Counted from the stretch's first letter, positions 46,551 through 55,218 are shown. The stretch is DNA of 64,000 bases from Amphibacillus sp052055485 (GCF_052055485.1 NZ_CP197171.1:2232001-2296000); one strand, 5' to 3'. Notes: generated by a model not told the origin, from the letters alone. Translations and numbers: made by a program.

Positions 46551-46589
46551 AAAGCTTTTACTCAGACTTTATGAGTAAAAGCTTTTTTT
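46551..46589 (+). terminator. Terminator of the CwlO-like gene
   Basis: AAAGCTTTTACTC pairs perfectly with GAGTAAAAGCTTT around a 9-nt loop, followed by Ts. Confidence 0.92.
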
Positions 46590-46922
46590 ATGGATAATCT
46601 GCTTTATTTTGGGTATGTTCACATGGTTATCCGTACGTTCGCACCCAAAATTAAGATCTCGTATACAACTACAATGGGGTTCATAAGTAAGATCAAAATA
46701 TTACCCCATAATCTCGTATCATGATATTAAGAGGTATTATAAGAAAACTATCTATTATTCATCGTCTGAAAAAAAATGAGTTAATAGGTTTAAGATTTGA
46801 AGCCATTTTTTGTGTAATAATTTAGTCATCTTCATGATTAGTATTTTCCTTTCTATCGTAAAAGAAATAAAGGTTTAGGTAATCACAAACACGGAAATAT
46901 ACTATTAAAGAGGAGGGCTAAC
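46590..46922. other. Intergenic region before yisL with two inverted repeats
   Basis: No gene. TTTTGGGT (46607-46614) can pair with ACCCAAAA (46643-46650), and ATGGGGT pairs with ACCCCAT further on (about 46673-46709). ATCTCGTAT occurs twice near 46665 and 46711. The purpose is unknown; promoter sequences were not clear. Confidence 0.4.
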
Positions 46923-47303
46923 ATGTTTAATATGCATTTGCATGTCACGAGTTGGTTGCTTGGAATCATCTTATTTATCGTAACTTGGATCTTATACAAC
47001 AAAGGGAAAACTCAAGTTGCGAATGTCATCCATAATGTTAATCGAATTATTTTCTTAGTTATTTTGTATTCTGGTTTTATGCTATTGTATCGCTATACAC
47101 AAGCGCCAGTGTGGTCAGATTATGGGGTGGAGGTAATTGTAAAAGGAGTTGCAGGTATCTGGCTAATTGTTGTGATGGAATGGTTTTTGCACCGCTATAA
47201 AAAAGGTGTTGCATACAAAGGGCTTGTGGTCCAATTTATCTTTATGCTTGCTATTGTCCTTATTCTTGGCTTTGGTCGCTTACCTTGGGGATTTTTACCG
47301 TAA
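46923..47303 (+). CDS. yisL: YisL-family membrane protein (DUF1516)
   Basis: 126 residues with four predicted membrane segments (about 8-23, 36-56, 66-87, 98-120). The start MFNMHLHVTSWLLG and the NxxHNxNR-like loop VANVIHNVNRIIF match the YisL family. The function is unknown. GAGGAGGG precedes the ATG. In B. subtilis yisL lies in the same part of the chromosome as yitS-yitW, as here. It shares a bidirectional terminator with the convergent DegV gene. Confidence 0.85.
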   Translation: MFNMHLHVTSWLLGIILFIVTWILYNKGKTQVANVIHNVNRIIFLVILYSGFMLLYRYTQAPVWSDYGVEVIVKGVAGIWLIVVMEWFLHRYKKGVAYKGLVVQFIFMLAIVLILGFGRLPWGFLP

Positions 47304-47344
47304 AAGTGTAATGAACGACTATAATACAATATGTGCTAGAATTG

Positions 47345-47379
47345 AAAAGGTGAGTCGCTCAAAAGCGACTCACCTTTTA
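47345..47379. terminator. Bidirectional terminator between yisL and yitS
   Basis: AAAAGGTGAGTCGCT pairs with AGCGACTCACCTTTT with a four-nt loop, A run on one side and T run on the other. Confidence 0.92.
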
Positions 47380-47392
47380 TTTATCTATGCTA

Positions 47393-48253
47393 TTATTGAA
47401 TTTTTGAATTTGAGAAGAATAAGGCAATGGTGCCTGGTCCTGAATGTGCACCAATAGTTGAGCCGACCATTCGAATTTGAACATCTTTTACTTTAAAGCG
47501 TGTTTTAATCATCTCAGCTAATTGATTTGCTGTCTCTAATGCGTCACCATGACTAATCCCAATTGTTTGATTTTTAAAATCAGTTCCTCGTTCTTCCATA
47601 ATGTCGAGCATACGTTGGAAAACTTTTTTTGAACCTCTCACTTTCTCAATGGGAACTAGTTTGCCATCATCAACATGAAGAACAGGTTTGATTTTTAATA
47701 GTGTTCCAATAAAAGCAGCCGATTTACTGACACGTCCTCCACGATATAAATACTCCAGATCATCAACCGTAAATATATGTTCCATATGATCGGCATAATA
47801 TTGTGCAGTTGCGGTAATCTCTTCGAGTGATTTATTTTCTTGCGCTAATTGAGCGGCTTTTAAGACGACAAGTCCACCACCAAATGAAGCGCATTTTGTA
47901 TCAATTATTTTTAATTGCCAATCTGGATAGGCTTCTTGCACTTCTTGGGCCGCAATGGTTGCTGATTGATATGTTCCAGACAATTCAGAAGAGAAGGCAA
48001 TATATAAAGATGGCTGTCCTTTTTTGGCATATGTTGTAAAGAGCTTTTTAAAGTCTTCTGGGGCAACTTGTGATGTTTTTAGTGTTTTTCCATTTCGCAT
48101 TTCATCATAAACTGTTTTTGCAGAAATCTCTTTACCATCTAAATAGTTTTTTCCATCCATTATGACCGTTAAGCTAACATGCTCAATATTATATTTTTCA
48201 TAATCCTCAGAGGTTAAATCACTAGCAGAGTCGGCAATTATTTGAACGTTCAT
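47393..48253 (-). CDS. yitS: DegV-family fatty-acid-binding protein
   Basis: 286 residues. The start at 48253 follows GGAGGGA; a longer frame up to 48340 lacks a ribosome site. Family marks are IIADSASDL at the N-terminus, LKTSQVAPEDF, IAFSSELSGTYQSA (the lipid head-group site), LEYLYRGGRVS and a late ISHGDA. DegV/FakB-type proteins hold a fatty acid; FakB works with FakA kinase. No fakA is nearby. Together with yitT to yitW it repeats the B. subtilis order, hence the symbol. Confidence 0.9.
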   Translation of the reverse strand: MNVQIIADSASDLTSEDYEKYNIEHVSLTVIMDGKNYLDGKEISAKTVYDEMRNGKTLKTSQVAPEDFKKLFTTYAKKGQPSLYIAFSSELSGTYQSATIAAQEVQEAYPDWQLKIIDTKCASFGGGLVVLKAAQLAQENKSLEEITATAQYYADHMEHIFTVDDLEYLYRGGRVSKSAAFIGTLLKIKPVLHVDDGKLVPIEKVRGSKKVFQRMLDIMEERGTDFKNQTIGISHGDALETANQLAEMIKTRFKVKDVQIRMVGSTIGAHSGPGTIALFFSNSKIQ

Positions 48254-48459
48254 AACAAAATCCCTCCAGTTATTCTTAAAATTAAAAAATGATTGCATAA
48301 TGATTACTTCTAGTTTATAGTTAGCGATGATATTCGTCAAAGATTATTTTCATTTTTCAAAAAAGATTCTTAAAAATTACTGTGATAAAATGGACTAAAG
48401 TTAATATTAGTTGGTTAAAATTACTTTAATGGTACATTAGGATGGGAGGAAGTACATTA

Positions 48460-49311
48460 ATGTTTCTTTTTGAAGCCAAACGAATTTTTATTGTTATATT
48501 TGGTGCATTAATAAATGCTGTGGCATTAAATTTTTTCTTCATAAGTGCTGATGTTTATGCGAGTGGGTTTACTGGTTTGGCACAACTATTAGCTACCTTC
48601 TCCTCTGAATATTTAAATATTACTTTTATTAGTACAGGTATTTGGTTACTTATTTTAAACATTCCCGTTGGTTTATTAGGGTGGTTTAAAGTTGGACGTC
48701 ATTTCACGCTCTATAGTATTTTATCTGTTTTAGCAACAACTGCTTTTTTAGAATTACTTCCAGTGTTAACTATATCTAATGATATTATGCTAAATGCTGT
48801 GTTTGGTGGTGTGATTGGCGGTTTTGGGGTAGGAATTACGCTAAAATGGGGGGCATCAACTGGTGGATCTGATATTCTGGCGATGGTGATATCTCGCGTT
48901 AAGGATAAGCCGATAGGAAGTTACTTGATGATTATCAATGGTGTGATCATTTTCCTTGCGGGTGTACTTAATGAACCTGAAAATGCTTTGTATACTCTGT
49001 TAGCGCTCTATGTTACTACCCGTGTTATTGATACCGTCCATACACGTTATGAGAAGGTAACGGCCATGATCGTGACTAAAAAGACTGATGAATTACAAGA
49101 TGCTATTCATAAAAAGGTTACTCGTGGCATGACAATACTACCAGCACGAGGTGCATATACAAAAGAGGACAAATCGATGCTTGTAATTGTTATTACACGT
49201 TATGAGCTATATGATTTAGAACGAATCATTAATGAGGTTGATCCTGAAGCTTTTACAAATGTAGTTGAGACAGCAGGGATATTTGGCTTTTTTAGAAAAG
49301 ATAGCAATTAA
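48460..49311 (+). CDS. yitT: YitT-family membrane protein (DUF161 plus DUF2179)
   Basis: 283 residues. About five membrane segments occupy residues 5-175 with the family block YASGFTGLAQLLATF and WGASTGGSDILAMVISR. A soluble C-terminal DUF2179 domain (about 200-283, KVTAMIVTKKTDELQDAI...GMTILPARGAYT) follows. The biochemical role is unknown. The start is ATG 48460, 9 nt after GGGAGGA; the ATG at 48442 is part of that site. It diverges from yitS. Confidence 0.9.
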   Translation: MFLFEAKRIFIVIFGALINAVALNFFFISADVYASGFTGLAQLLATFSSEYLNITFISTGIWLLILNIPVGLLGWFKVGRHFTLYSILSVLATTAFLELLPVLTISNDIMLNAVFGGVIGGFGVGITLKWGASTGGSDILAMVISRVKDKPIGSYLMIINGVIIFLAGVLNEPENALYTLLALYVTTRVIDTVHTRYEKVTAMIVTKKTDELQDAIHKKVTRGMTILPARGAYTKEDKSMLVIVITRYELYDLERIINEVDPEAFTNVVETAGIFGFFRKDSN

Positions 49312-49357
49312 ATTAAATGTTAGTAAATTAAAGATGAATAGATAAGTCTCTTTTAAG

Positions 49358-49400
49358 AAAACAGATGTAGGAAATGTTCAAACAAACTACATCTGTTTTT
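49358..49400 (+). terminator. Terminator of yitT
   Basis: AAAACAGATGTAG (49358-49370) pairs perfectly with CTACATCTGTTTT (49388-49400), ending in Ts. Confidence 0.92.
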
Positions 49401-49440
49401 ATTAGTTGTGATTTTATTGCAGCGTGTGTTGCTTGTAAAA

Positions 49441-49560
49441 TGTGTGAGTTGATTGCAAATTGCGGAAGTTGATTGTAAATCGAGAAAGTTGATTGCAAAT
49501 CGGAGAAGTTGATTGCAAATCGAGAAAGTTGATTGCAAGTTATAAAAGTTGAACATAAAT
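49441..49560. repeat. Tandem array of six 20-bp repeats
   Basis: Six units in perfect 20-bp phase. The common core is AGTTGATTGCAAAT; the first six bases vary (TGTGTG, TGCGGA, CGAGAA, CGGAGA, CGAGAA, TATAAA). The last unit is degenerate. GATT and AATC form a short dyad in most units. The array is trapped between the terminators at 49358-49400 and 49562-49594. Confidence 0.93.
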
Positions 49561-49561
49561 T

Positions 49562-49594
49562 AAAAGAGGGGCTAGCCAAATAGCCCCTCTTTTC
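49562..49594. terminator. Terminator of the NifU_N gene (bidirectional)
   Basis: AAAAGAGGGGCT pairs perfectly with AGCCCCTCTTTT around an 8-nt loop; A and T runs on either side suit both strands. Confidence 0.9.
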
Positions 49595-49599
49595 TATAC

Positions 49600-49863
49600 T
49601 TAATATCCGTGTTCTTCCATAATAGCTTCTACCTTTGGTATCAAGGTATCCCACTCGATGTCAGATTTCTTATTTACTGTTATGAAGAATTGATAACCGA
49701 ATACGTTATCGACTTCTTCAAGCTTCATGAGCTGATTGAGTACATCATAGTCACTGGATTGGCCTGGCATTACAGAGATGCTTGCATCTCCAGGGAAAAT
49801 TTGTGTATTTGATATGAATTTCATTGCATTTGGATTTGGTGTTGCTTCAGAAATAACCGTCAT
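49600..49863 (-). CDS. NifU N-terminal domain protein (Nfu_N type)
   Basis: 87 residues consisting only of the Nfu/NifU N-terminal domain: SEATPNPNAMKFISN, then the GDASISVMPG and NVFGYQFFITVNK strands. There is no C-terminal CxxC module, so it does not itself bind an Fe-S cluster in the usual way. Such short proteins are common in Bacillaceae and thought to assist Fe-S protein maturation. YitW-like yitW, another Fe-S assembly factor, lies 2 kb away. The start at 49863 is 7 nt after GGAGG; an ATG at 49869 abuts it. Confidence 0.85.
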   Translation of the reverse strand: MTVISEATPNPNAMKFISNTQIFPGDASISVMPGQSSDYDVLNQLMKLEEVDNVFGYQFFITVNKKSDIEWDTLIPKVEAIMEEHGY

Positions 49864-49980
49864 GACCATCCTCCTTTTGATATTATCAACACAAGTCTAG
49901 CAAATTGTTTGGATAGATTAAAGTGATAAAGCTAAATCATGACACTTTATCTTAATCTATCGATTAAAACGTACTGGTGA

Positions 49981-50802
49981 TTACTTAAGTTTTAGGTAAT
50001 CTTCAATAAAGAGGGCAACACCATCTGCTTGGTTTGTTGCTGTTTCATATTTAGCGATCCCTTTTAATTGATCAATAGCATTTCCCATTGCAACACCTAC
50101 GTCAGCATATTCGATCATTTCTAGGTCGTTGTCTTCATCACCAAAAGCCATCACATGACTAGGTTCGATGTGGAAATAATGTGCGATTCGATCTAAGGCA
50201 ATCCCTTTATTCATCCCTTTGCGGACAATTTCTATCATATGCCAGGGTGCGCCCCAATTACGATGTTCGATAACAGAAGCGTGATCTCGAGTAAGGTTTT
50301 GACGTATTTCCTCAACTTGCTCTTCATCAGGATAGATGATTAATGAGGTGGGATCTTCATTTAATTGATTTTTAAGGCTGCCTATCCGAATCGGATTTTC
50401 CTCTCGATCAATATGAAAAATATCCAACAGCTCTTTATCGTAATGATTAATGTAGATATCGCCAAGGACCTCAGCCATCACATTACGAACATCTAGATCA
50501 TAGCACGTTTGAATGATTTCTTTTGCTGTTCGAATCGGAAGTGGGCTATGTAAGACATCCCATTTTGAATCTGCTGGGTGGTGTAAATAAGCCCCGTTAA
50601 AATTAATCATTGGTGTATCAAGGTTAAGCTCTTCATAGTAATCAAGGCTGGCTCGGTGAGGGCGACCTGTTGCAATGACAACGATATGTCCGGCCTCTCG
50701 GGCTTTTTGAAGGACTTGTTTTGATTTGTCTGAAATTGTTTTTTCATCAGTTAATAAAGTACCATCAAGATCTAATGCGATTAAATGTTTTTTGTGATTC
50801 AT
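49981..50802 (-). CDS. yitU: HAD-superfamily Cof-type phosphatase, YitU-like
   Basis: 273 residues. The HAD motifs are LDLDGTLL (nucleophile Asp), ATGRPH, the Lys region and FGDEDNDLEMI. The middle is a Cof/IIB cap. B. subtilis YitU dephosphorylates the riboflavin precursor 5-amino-6-ribitylaminouracil phosphate; the same role is possible but not shown by sequence. The gene order with yitV and yitW is that of B. subtilis. It diverges from yitV. Confidence 0.85.
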   Translation of the reverse strand: MNHKKHLIALDLDGTLLTDEKTISDKSKQVLQKAREAGHIVVIATGRPHRASLDYYEELNLDTPMINFNGAYLHHPADSKWDVLHSPLPIRTAKEIIQTCYDLDVRNVMAEVLGDIYINHYDKELLDIFHIDREENPIRIGSLKNQLNEDPTSLIIYPDEEQVEEIRQNLTRDHASVIEHRNWGAPWHMIEIVRKGMNKGIALDRIAHYFHIEPSHVMAFGDEDNDLEMIEYADVGVAMGNAIDQLKGIAKYETATNQADGVALFIEDYLKLK

Positions 50803-50972
50803 TTTAAATCTCCCCTATCTATCTAATACACTAGTTTAAAGAAGTTTAATTGACCTGTAAAGAGTTAAATTACTTCTAGTTTGATAAATAAAGGGAATCT
50901 TTTGCAATATTCAATAAATATCGTTATGCTAATCTTATAACTCTGACCAAAATAGAAGATAGGATGATGAAC

Positions 50973-51737
50973 GTGATTCAAGTTGAACGTGTAATGTGGG
51001 ATGGGATTCCTGCTTTAATCTGTGTTAAGGATATACTTCATGATTCGGTTCTCCCCACTGTGACCTATTTACATGGATTTACAGGAGCGAAGGAAGACAA
51101 TCTCTCAATTGGTTACTTGCTTGCTGAACAAGGTTTTCGAGTGATTCTGCCTGATGCTTATCTACATGGAGAACGTGAAAATAGCGATTCTGCTCATTTG
51201 GAACTTCACTTTTTTGAGATTATTCAAAAAAATATAACGGATTTGAAAATTATTTATGATCAACTAAATAACTTACATTTAATTGAAAATAAATCTTTTA
51301 CACTGGCAGGGACGAGTATGGGAGGAATTACAACAGCCGCTGCCTTAACGTGTTATCCATGGATTTCACAAGCAGGAATTATGATGGGAACCGCAATGTT
51401 ACATACTTTTTCCGAAGCATTGATTAGACAAACCGAGGAAAAGGGTGTTGAGTTACCATTATCTAAGCAAGAGCTGATGAACATGCTTGATAGCTTAAAG
51501 CAGTATGATCTTTCAATAAATACAGAAAAAATACAAAATCGACCACTATTTATTTGGCATGGGGAAGAAGATCGGGTAGTGCCATACCATCACGCCAAAA
51601 CCTTTTATGATCAATTACAAGGTGATCTATCGTATGGTAATACGATCACATTTGTCAATGAAAAACAGACAGGACACAAGGTTACACGCCAAGCAAGATT
51701 AGCGCTGGTAGATTGGATCGCCCAGTCAATCGCATGA
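50973..51737 (+). CDS. yitV: YitV-like alpha/beta hydrolase
   Basis: 254 residues from GTG 50973, chosen because AGGA is 8 nt upstream and MIQVERV resembles other YitV starts; two upstream ATGs (50964, 50967) are too near that site. The hydrolase motifs are VTYLHGFTGAKEDNL, the nucleophile Ser of AGTSMGGITTAA, WHGEEDRVVPYHHA with the acid, and a late His (TGHKVTRQ). The substrate is unknown. Confidence 0.85.
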   Translation: MIQVERVMWDGIPALICVKDILHDSVLPTVTYLHGFTGAKEDNLSIGYLLAEQGFRVILPDAYLHGERENSDSAHLELHFFEIIQKNITDLKIIYDQLNNLHLIENKSFTLAGTSMGGITTAAALTCYPWISQAGIMMGTAMLHTFSEALIRQTEEKGVELPLSKQELMNMLDSLKQYDLSINTEKIQNRPLFIWHGEEDRVVPYHHAKTFYDQLQGDLSYGNTITFVNEKQTGHKVTRQARLALVDWIAQSIA

Positions 51738-51909
51738 TTATTTTTAGGTTTATCTAGTATGAGATCTTTTCGAACGGGTGAATGTTTTAAACGCACAATT
51801 CGTTAAGTTAGTGAATTTGAACTGTTGGAAGATTTACTTTATTTTTTAAACAATTTTGTTTAAAATAAGGATATAATGAGTTACTATTAGAAAAAGGGAG
51901 TGAAATCTA

Positions 51910-52221
51910 ATGGATGAAGCATTACAAGAAAATTTACTCGGTGCTTTGGAGAATGTTATTGATCCAGAGCTCGGGATTGATATTGTTAATCTAGGCCTTG
52001 TTTATGGCGTTGAACTAAATGAGGAAGGGACAGCGATTGTCACGATGACATTAACAGCTATGGGATGTCCACTGGCTGGACACATTGAAGCAGATGTCAA
52101 AGGGGCACTATCCGACCTACCAGAAGTAAAAGATACAGAGGTGAATATCATTTGGTCACCACCATGGTCTAAAGATCGGATGTCACGCTATGCAAAAATT
52201 GCTCTAGGTATTCCTGATTAA
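51910..52221 (+). CDS. yitW: YitW-like MIP18/DUF59 protein (Fe-S assembly)
   Basis: 103 residues. The domain begins ENVIDPELGIDIVNLGLVY and contains TAMGCPLAGHI with the conserved cysteine, and ends in SPPWSKDRMS..AKIALGI. This family (SufT/MIP18-like) takes part in Fe-S cluster biogenesis. AAAGGGAG precedes the ATG. It is the last of the yitS-yitW block and ends at a long hairpin terminator. Confidence 0.92.
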   Translation: MDEALQENLLGALENVIDPELGIDIVNLGLVYGVELNEEGTAIVTMTLTAMGCPLAGHIEADVKGALSDLPEVKDTEVNIIWSPPWSKDRMSRYAKIALGIPD

Positions 52222-52245
52222 TTAATTGCTTAGATCATAAAAATG

Positions 52246-52310
52246 CCGGATGAAGATAGAAGGTGAATGATGCTATCATTCAAACCTTGGTCTCATCCGG
52301 ATTTATTTTT
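52246..52310 (+). terminator. Long terminator hairpin after yitW
   Basis: CCGGATGA pairs with TCATCCGG, AAGGT with ACCTT, and GAATGAT with ATCATTC, giving one long imperfect stem followed by ATTTATTTTT. It may also serve the convergent fnr gene. Confidence 0.8.
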
Positions 52311-52331
52311 ATTATGGAAGAACTTGTTTTC

Positions 52332-53033
52332 CTAATTAACTGTACATAGAACAGCTGGACAGTTTTCACAGTTAATTTCTTTTTTCAAGTAGTCAAGCTG
52401 TTGAATGGTAATTCGTCCATGGTGCATTTGGATGATATCTTTTTGCTTTAAAGCATTTAACATCCGATTAACGGATTCTCTTGATGTTGCACAAAAATTA
52501 GCAATCTCTTGATTCGTCAATTGGATATCGATTAGGATGCCGTCAGCTACTTTCTTGCCATAACTATTTGATAGACGAATTAAAGTTGAATAGAGCGCCC
52601 CTTTCTTTCCATATAGAAGCAGATCGCGAAATTTAGTCTGATTCTTACGATGCTGAAGATTGGCAAATCTTAAAAATTCAATCATGGCATTTGGATTATC
52701 GCTCATTTCTTCGAGCAACTTTTTTTGATTAAAGACAGCAACTTCTCCCGATTCTGTTATTTTTCCATCAACCAAATAATTGGTGGGCAGTTCCCCGTTA
52801 ATGAATTCACCAATTAAGTCGTTCGGGCCACAAAATCTTAAAGTTAGCTCACGTCCTTCAGACGATGTTTTACCAAGCAATATTTTCCCTGAGACAATCA
52901 CATATAGATCTTTGACAGCTTCCCCTTGACGAAAAAGAAAGGTGTTTTTTTGGATTGGCATAAAGTAATCAGGTTTCGATAAATAATTGTTTAATTCAAC
53001 GGGTAGTTGATTAATTTTTGTTAATCTGCGCAT
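52332..53033 (-). CDS. fnr: Fnr-type oxygen-sensing regulator (Crp/Fnr family)
   Basis: 233 residues from ATG 53033, which follows GGGGGGT; the open frame runs further upstream into the uppP gene without a ribosome site. A cyclic-nucleotide-type beta-roll (about 20-115), dimer helix and winged HTH (TNQEIANFCATSRESVNRML, about 173-192) are clear. The C-terminus has Cys222, Cys225 and Cys230, the same spacing as the [4Fe-4S] ligands of B. subtilis Fnr (227, 230, 235). Asp137 is near the place of its fourth ligand Asp141. It would activate anaerobic genes when the cluster is intact. Confidence 0.88.
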   Translation of the reverse strand: MRRLTKINQLPVELNNYLSKPDYFMPIQKNTFLFRQGEAVKDLYVIVSGKILLGKTSSEGRELTLRFCGPNDLIGEFINGELPTNYLVDGKITESGEVAVFNQKKLLEEMSDNPNAMIEFLRFANLQHRKNQTKFRDLLLYGKKGALYSTLIRLSNSYGKKVADGILIDIQLTNQEIANFCATSRESVNRMLNALKQKDIIQMHHGRITIQQLDYLKKEINCENCPAVLCTVN

Positions 53034-53077
53034 ATCAAACACCCCCCAATGAGTTTGTCCCAAAAGCTGTCTACCAA

Positions 53078-53896
53078 TTAAAGGATCAAAAAGGCAACCG
53101 ATCCAGCAATAAAGCAGTAAATAGAAAAATAGACTAAATTGCCTCGAGCCATAATATTCATAAACCAACGAAGTGAAAAGTACGTTGCGATTCCGGCAGT
53201 TATGAATGAGATTAGATAAATCGGCCACTGTGAGATGAATTGTTCGGAAAGCAAGCTGTCCACTGATAAAATGAATGAGCCTAAACTAACAGGAATAAAA
53301 AGCAAGAATGAGAATCGTAAGGCTGTTTTTTGCTTCATTCCAAGTAACATTGCAGCTACTAGCGTTGCACCAGATCGACTAATGCCTGGAATAAGTGCAA
53401 CAGCTTGAGCTAGTCCAACGATAATTGCATCTTTTACTGTTAGTTCCCCCTCAGTTTTTCGACCTCGCAAATTACGAATAATCCATAGAGCAATCCCAGT
53501 GACAATCAGTGAAATACCCACCATTTTTGCTGTACTAAATGTTTCACCGATTACATCCTCGAATAAAACACCCAAAACACCAGCAGGAATCGTAGCGATT
53601 ATTAAATAAACAATAAAATCAAATTCTTGCTTTCCTGATGGGTCTTTTTTAAAAAGATACTTAATTCCTTTTGTTGCGAGGCGGACAATATCATCCCAGT
53701 AAATGATTATAATCGCAATCAGTGAGGCAAAGTGTAATAATATTTCAAAAGATAAATCTGTTCCTTTTAAATTAAATAGATCTTGAATCATTACCAAATG
53801 ACCACTGGATGAGATCGGAATGGGTTCAGTAAACCCCTGAACAAATCCTAAGAAAATGTATTGCATAATTAAAATCAGTTGATCTAAAAATGTCAT
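53078..53896 (-). CDS. uppP: Undecaprenyl-diphosphatase UppP (BacA)
   Basis: 272 residues with about eight membrane segments. The two catalytic motifs are present: GFTEPIPISSSGHLVM (about 17-32) and PGISRSGATLVAAML (about 170-184). The enzyme recycles undecaprenyl pyrophosphate to the monophosphate carrier lipid of wall synthesis. GGAGG precedes the ATG. It is 44 nt upstream of fnr on the same strand, so read-through into fnr is possible. Confidence 0.95.
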   Translation of the reverse strand: MTFLDQLILIMQYIFLGFVQGFTEPIPISSSGHLVMIQDLFNLKGTDLSFEILLHFASLIAIIIIYWDDIVRLATKGIKYLFKKDPSGKQEFDFIVYLIIATIPAGVLGVLFEDVIGETFSTAKMVGISLIVTGIALWIIRNLRGRKTEGELTVKDAIIVGLAQAVALIPGISRSGATLVAAMLLGMKQKTALRFSFLLFIPVSLGSFILSVDSLLSEQFISQWPIYLISFITAGIATYFSLRWFMNIMARGNLVYFSIYCFIAGSVAFLIL

Positions 53897-53978
53897 CTTT
53901 TTTCCTCCATTATTTGATTAAATAATCACGTCATAAATATTTAGGCATAGGCTAATGATGAGAAAGGGAGGGATCTCT

Positions 53979-54377
53979 ATGCAAGATCATATTTATGATT
54001 TATGTAAGCAACATATGAATCAACATGTATTACTTCAGACAACAACTGGCGAACAAATTGATGGTATTATCATGAATCTTGATGATGAAAATGTTTATGT
54101 AGCGGTGCCGTCGAGTTCAGATGGAATGCAAGCAGAGAACAGGCAGTATAATCCGTATGGAGGGGGGCCATCATACCCGCCGAGACCACGCCCGCCTTAT
54201 GGAGGGGGTTCACCTTATCCGCCTTATCCACCATATGGTCCTGGCTCACCTTATCCACCGTACCCAGGTCCATACCCGCCATATGGTCCGGGTTCACATC
54301 ATGGATCAGGATCATATAATCAACTTGTTATTCCATTAGCAGCTTTAGCTGCATTAACTGTTTTGCCGTTGCTCTGA
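53979..54377 (+). CDS. Sm-like N-terminal domain with Pro/Gly/Tyr-rich tail
   Basis: 132 residues from ATG 53979, 7 nt after GGGAGGG. The first 40 residues (MNQHVLLQTTTGEQIDGII, then LDDENVYVAVP) look like a small Sm/SH3-type beta-barrel. Residues about 58-108 are rich in Pro, Gly and Tyr with YPPYPPYGPGSPYPPYPGPY-type repeats, followed by HHGSGSYNQLVIP and a short hydrophobic C-terminus (LAALAALTVLPLL). No signal peptide is seen. Such sequences occur in spore-coat and surface-associated proteins of Bacillaceae, but I do not recognise this one; the function is unknown. Confidence 0.75.
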   Translation: MQDHIYDLCKQHMNQHVLLQTTTGEQIDGIIMNLDDENVYVAVPSSSDGMQAENRQYNPYGGGPSYPPRPRPPYGGGSPYPPYPPYGPGSPYPPYPGPYPPYGPGSHHGSGSYNQLVIPLAALAALTVLPLL

Positions 54378-54383
54378 TTATAT

Positions 54384-54416
54384 ACCTCTTGCTTAAACGA
54401 GCAAGAGGTCATTTTC
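54384..54416 (+). terminator. Terminator after the Pro/Gly/Tyr-rich protein gene
   Basis: ACCTCTTGCT pairs perfectly with AGCAAGAGGT around TAAACG; the T run (CATTTTC) is weak. Confidence 0.75.
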
Positions 54417-54510
54417 ATTTCAACTTGATTAATGTTATGCTATTATTCTAAAATTTAAGACAAAAAAATAAATGAGAAAAACACTATCCCTCATTAAATA
54501 AAGGCTGACA

Positions 54511-54684
54511 TTAATGTTCTTCCTTAATGTAGCCTTCACCAACAAAGAGCGCAATTAAACTGAAAATACTGCCCATTAATATCACAGGCCATATCTTAAA
54601 TTCATAGCCTCCCATACTGGTTAAAACATATCCTAAAACTAAACTGATGGCAAAAGACCATAATATTGTTATGATAAATCGCAT
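54511..54684 (-). CDS. yjzD: Small membrane protein, YjzD-like (DUF2929)
   Basis: 57 residues, found by direct reading. It starts MRFIITILWSFAISLVLGYV, has a central GGYEFKIWPVI and a second membrane helix, and ends GEGYIKEEH. AGAGGTGA lies just upstream of the ATG at 54684. Size, two membrane spans and position before fabH match B. subtilis YjzD and the DUF2929 family. The function is unknown. It faces away from fabH. Confidence 0.78.
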   Translation of the reverse strand: MRFIITILWSFAISLVLGYVLTSMGGYEFKIWPVILMGSIFSLIALFVGEGYIKEEH

Positions 54685-55189
54685 GACTTCACCTCTAGAT
54701 ATTAAATATTCTCTATCTTTCTATTTTATCAAATGTAGCAGGAAAATGGAATCATTTTAAGTTTACTTAAAATGATTAGCTTTCTTAAATATGGAAAAAG
54801 TACTCTGTACCTTAATAAATGAAATAGGATACAGAATGGGCTCACCAGTGAAACGAGTTTAATCGGACTCATTTTTTGAGCAAATTATTATCTCTTGGAT
54901 CCTAAAAAAGTTAGCAGAGCTATTTGCTTATTGAGAAATTAAAACAAATAACTGTTTTCGAAACTGTCAGTACTGGTTATAGCCCAGTTTATAGATGAAC
55001 AAATTTCACCAATAAATTACCTATCATATCTGACATCTACATAGACTTGGAAAGTGTCCTGAAAATATGAACAGGATTTTGAACTAAGCTAAGTGGGAGT
55101 CGCATAATAGCTTGATAAAAAGATTTTTTAAATCATTACTGTTTCATATGGTTTATCTAGAAATTATTTTAAATATTCGTTTAAAGAAC
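54685..55189. other. Gene-free stretch upstream of fabH
   Basis: About 500 bp between the divergent yjzD and fabH. I see no coding region. Short inverted words occur (GAGCCC/GGGCTC-type near 54838, GAGTCCGATTAAACTCG mirror near 54855-54880) but nothing I can name. Confidence 0.4.
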
Positions 55190-55218
55190 TTGATTATCTA
55201 AACATAATGCCTTATATT
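55190..55218 (+). promoter_or_regulatory. Promoter of fabH-fabF
   Basis: -35 TTGATT at 55190-55195, a 17-nt spacer and -10 TATATT at 55213-55218, overlapping the FapR-like box. The leader is about 50 nt. Confidence 0.7.

Noticed and set aside
49353..49654. Minus-strand open frames near yitT
   Set aside because: They run across the 20-bp tandem repeats and two terminators.
52332..53228. Longer form of the Fnr protein starting inside uppP
   Set aside because: The extra 65 residues are antisense-free shadow of uppP in another frame; GGGGGGT before ATG 53033 fixes the start and gives a normal Fnr length.
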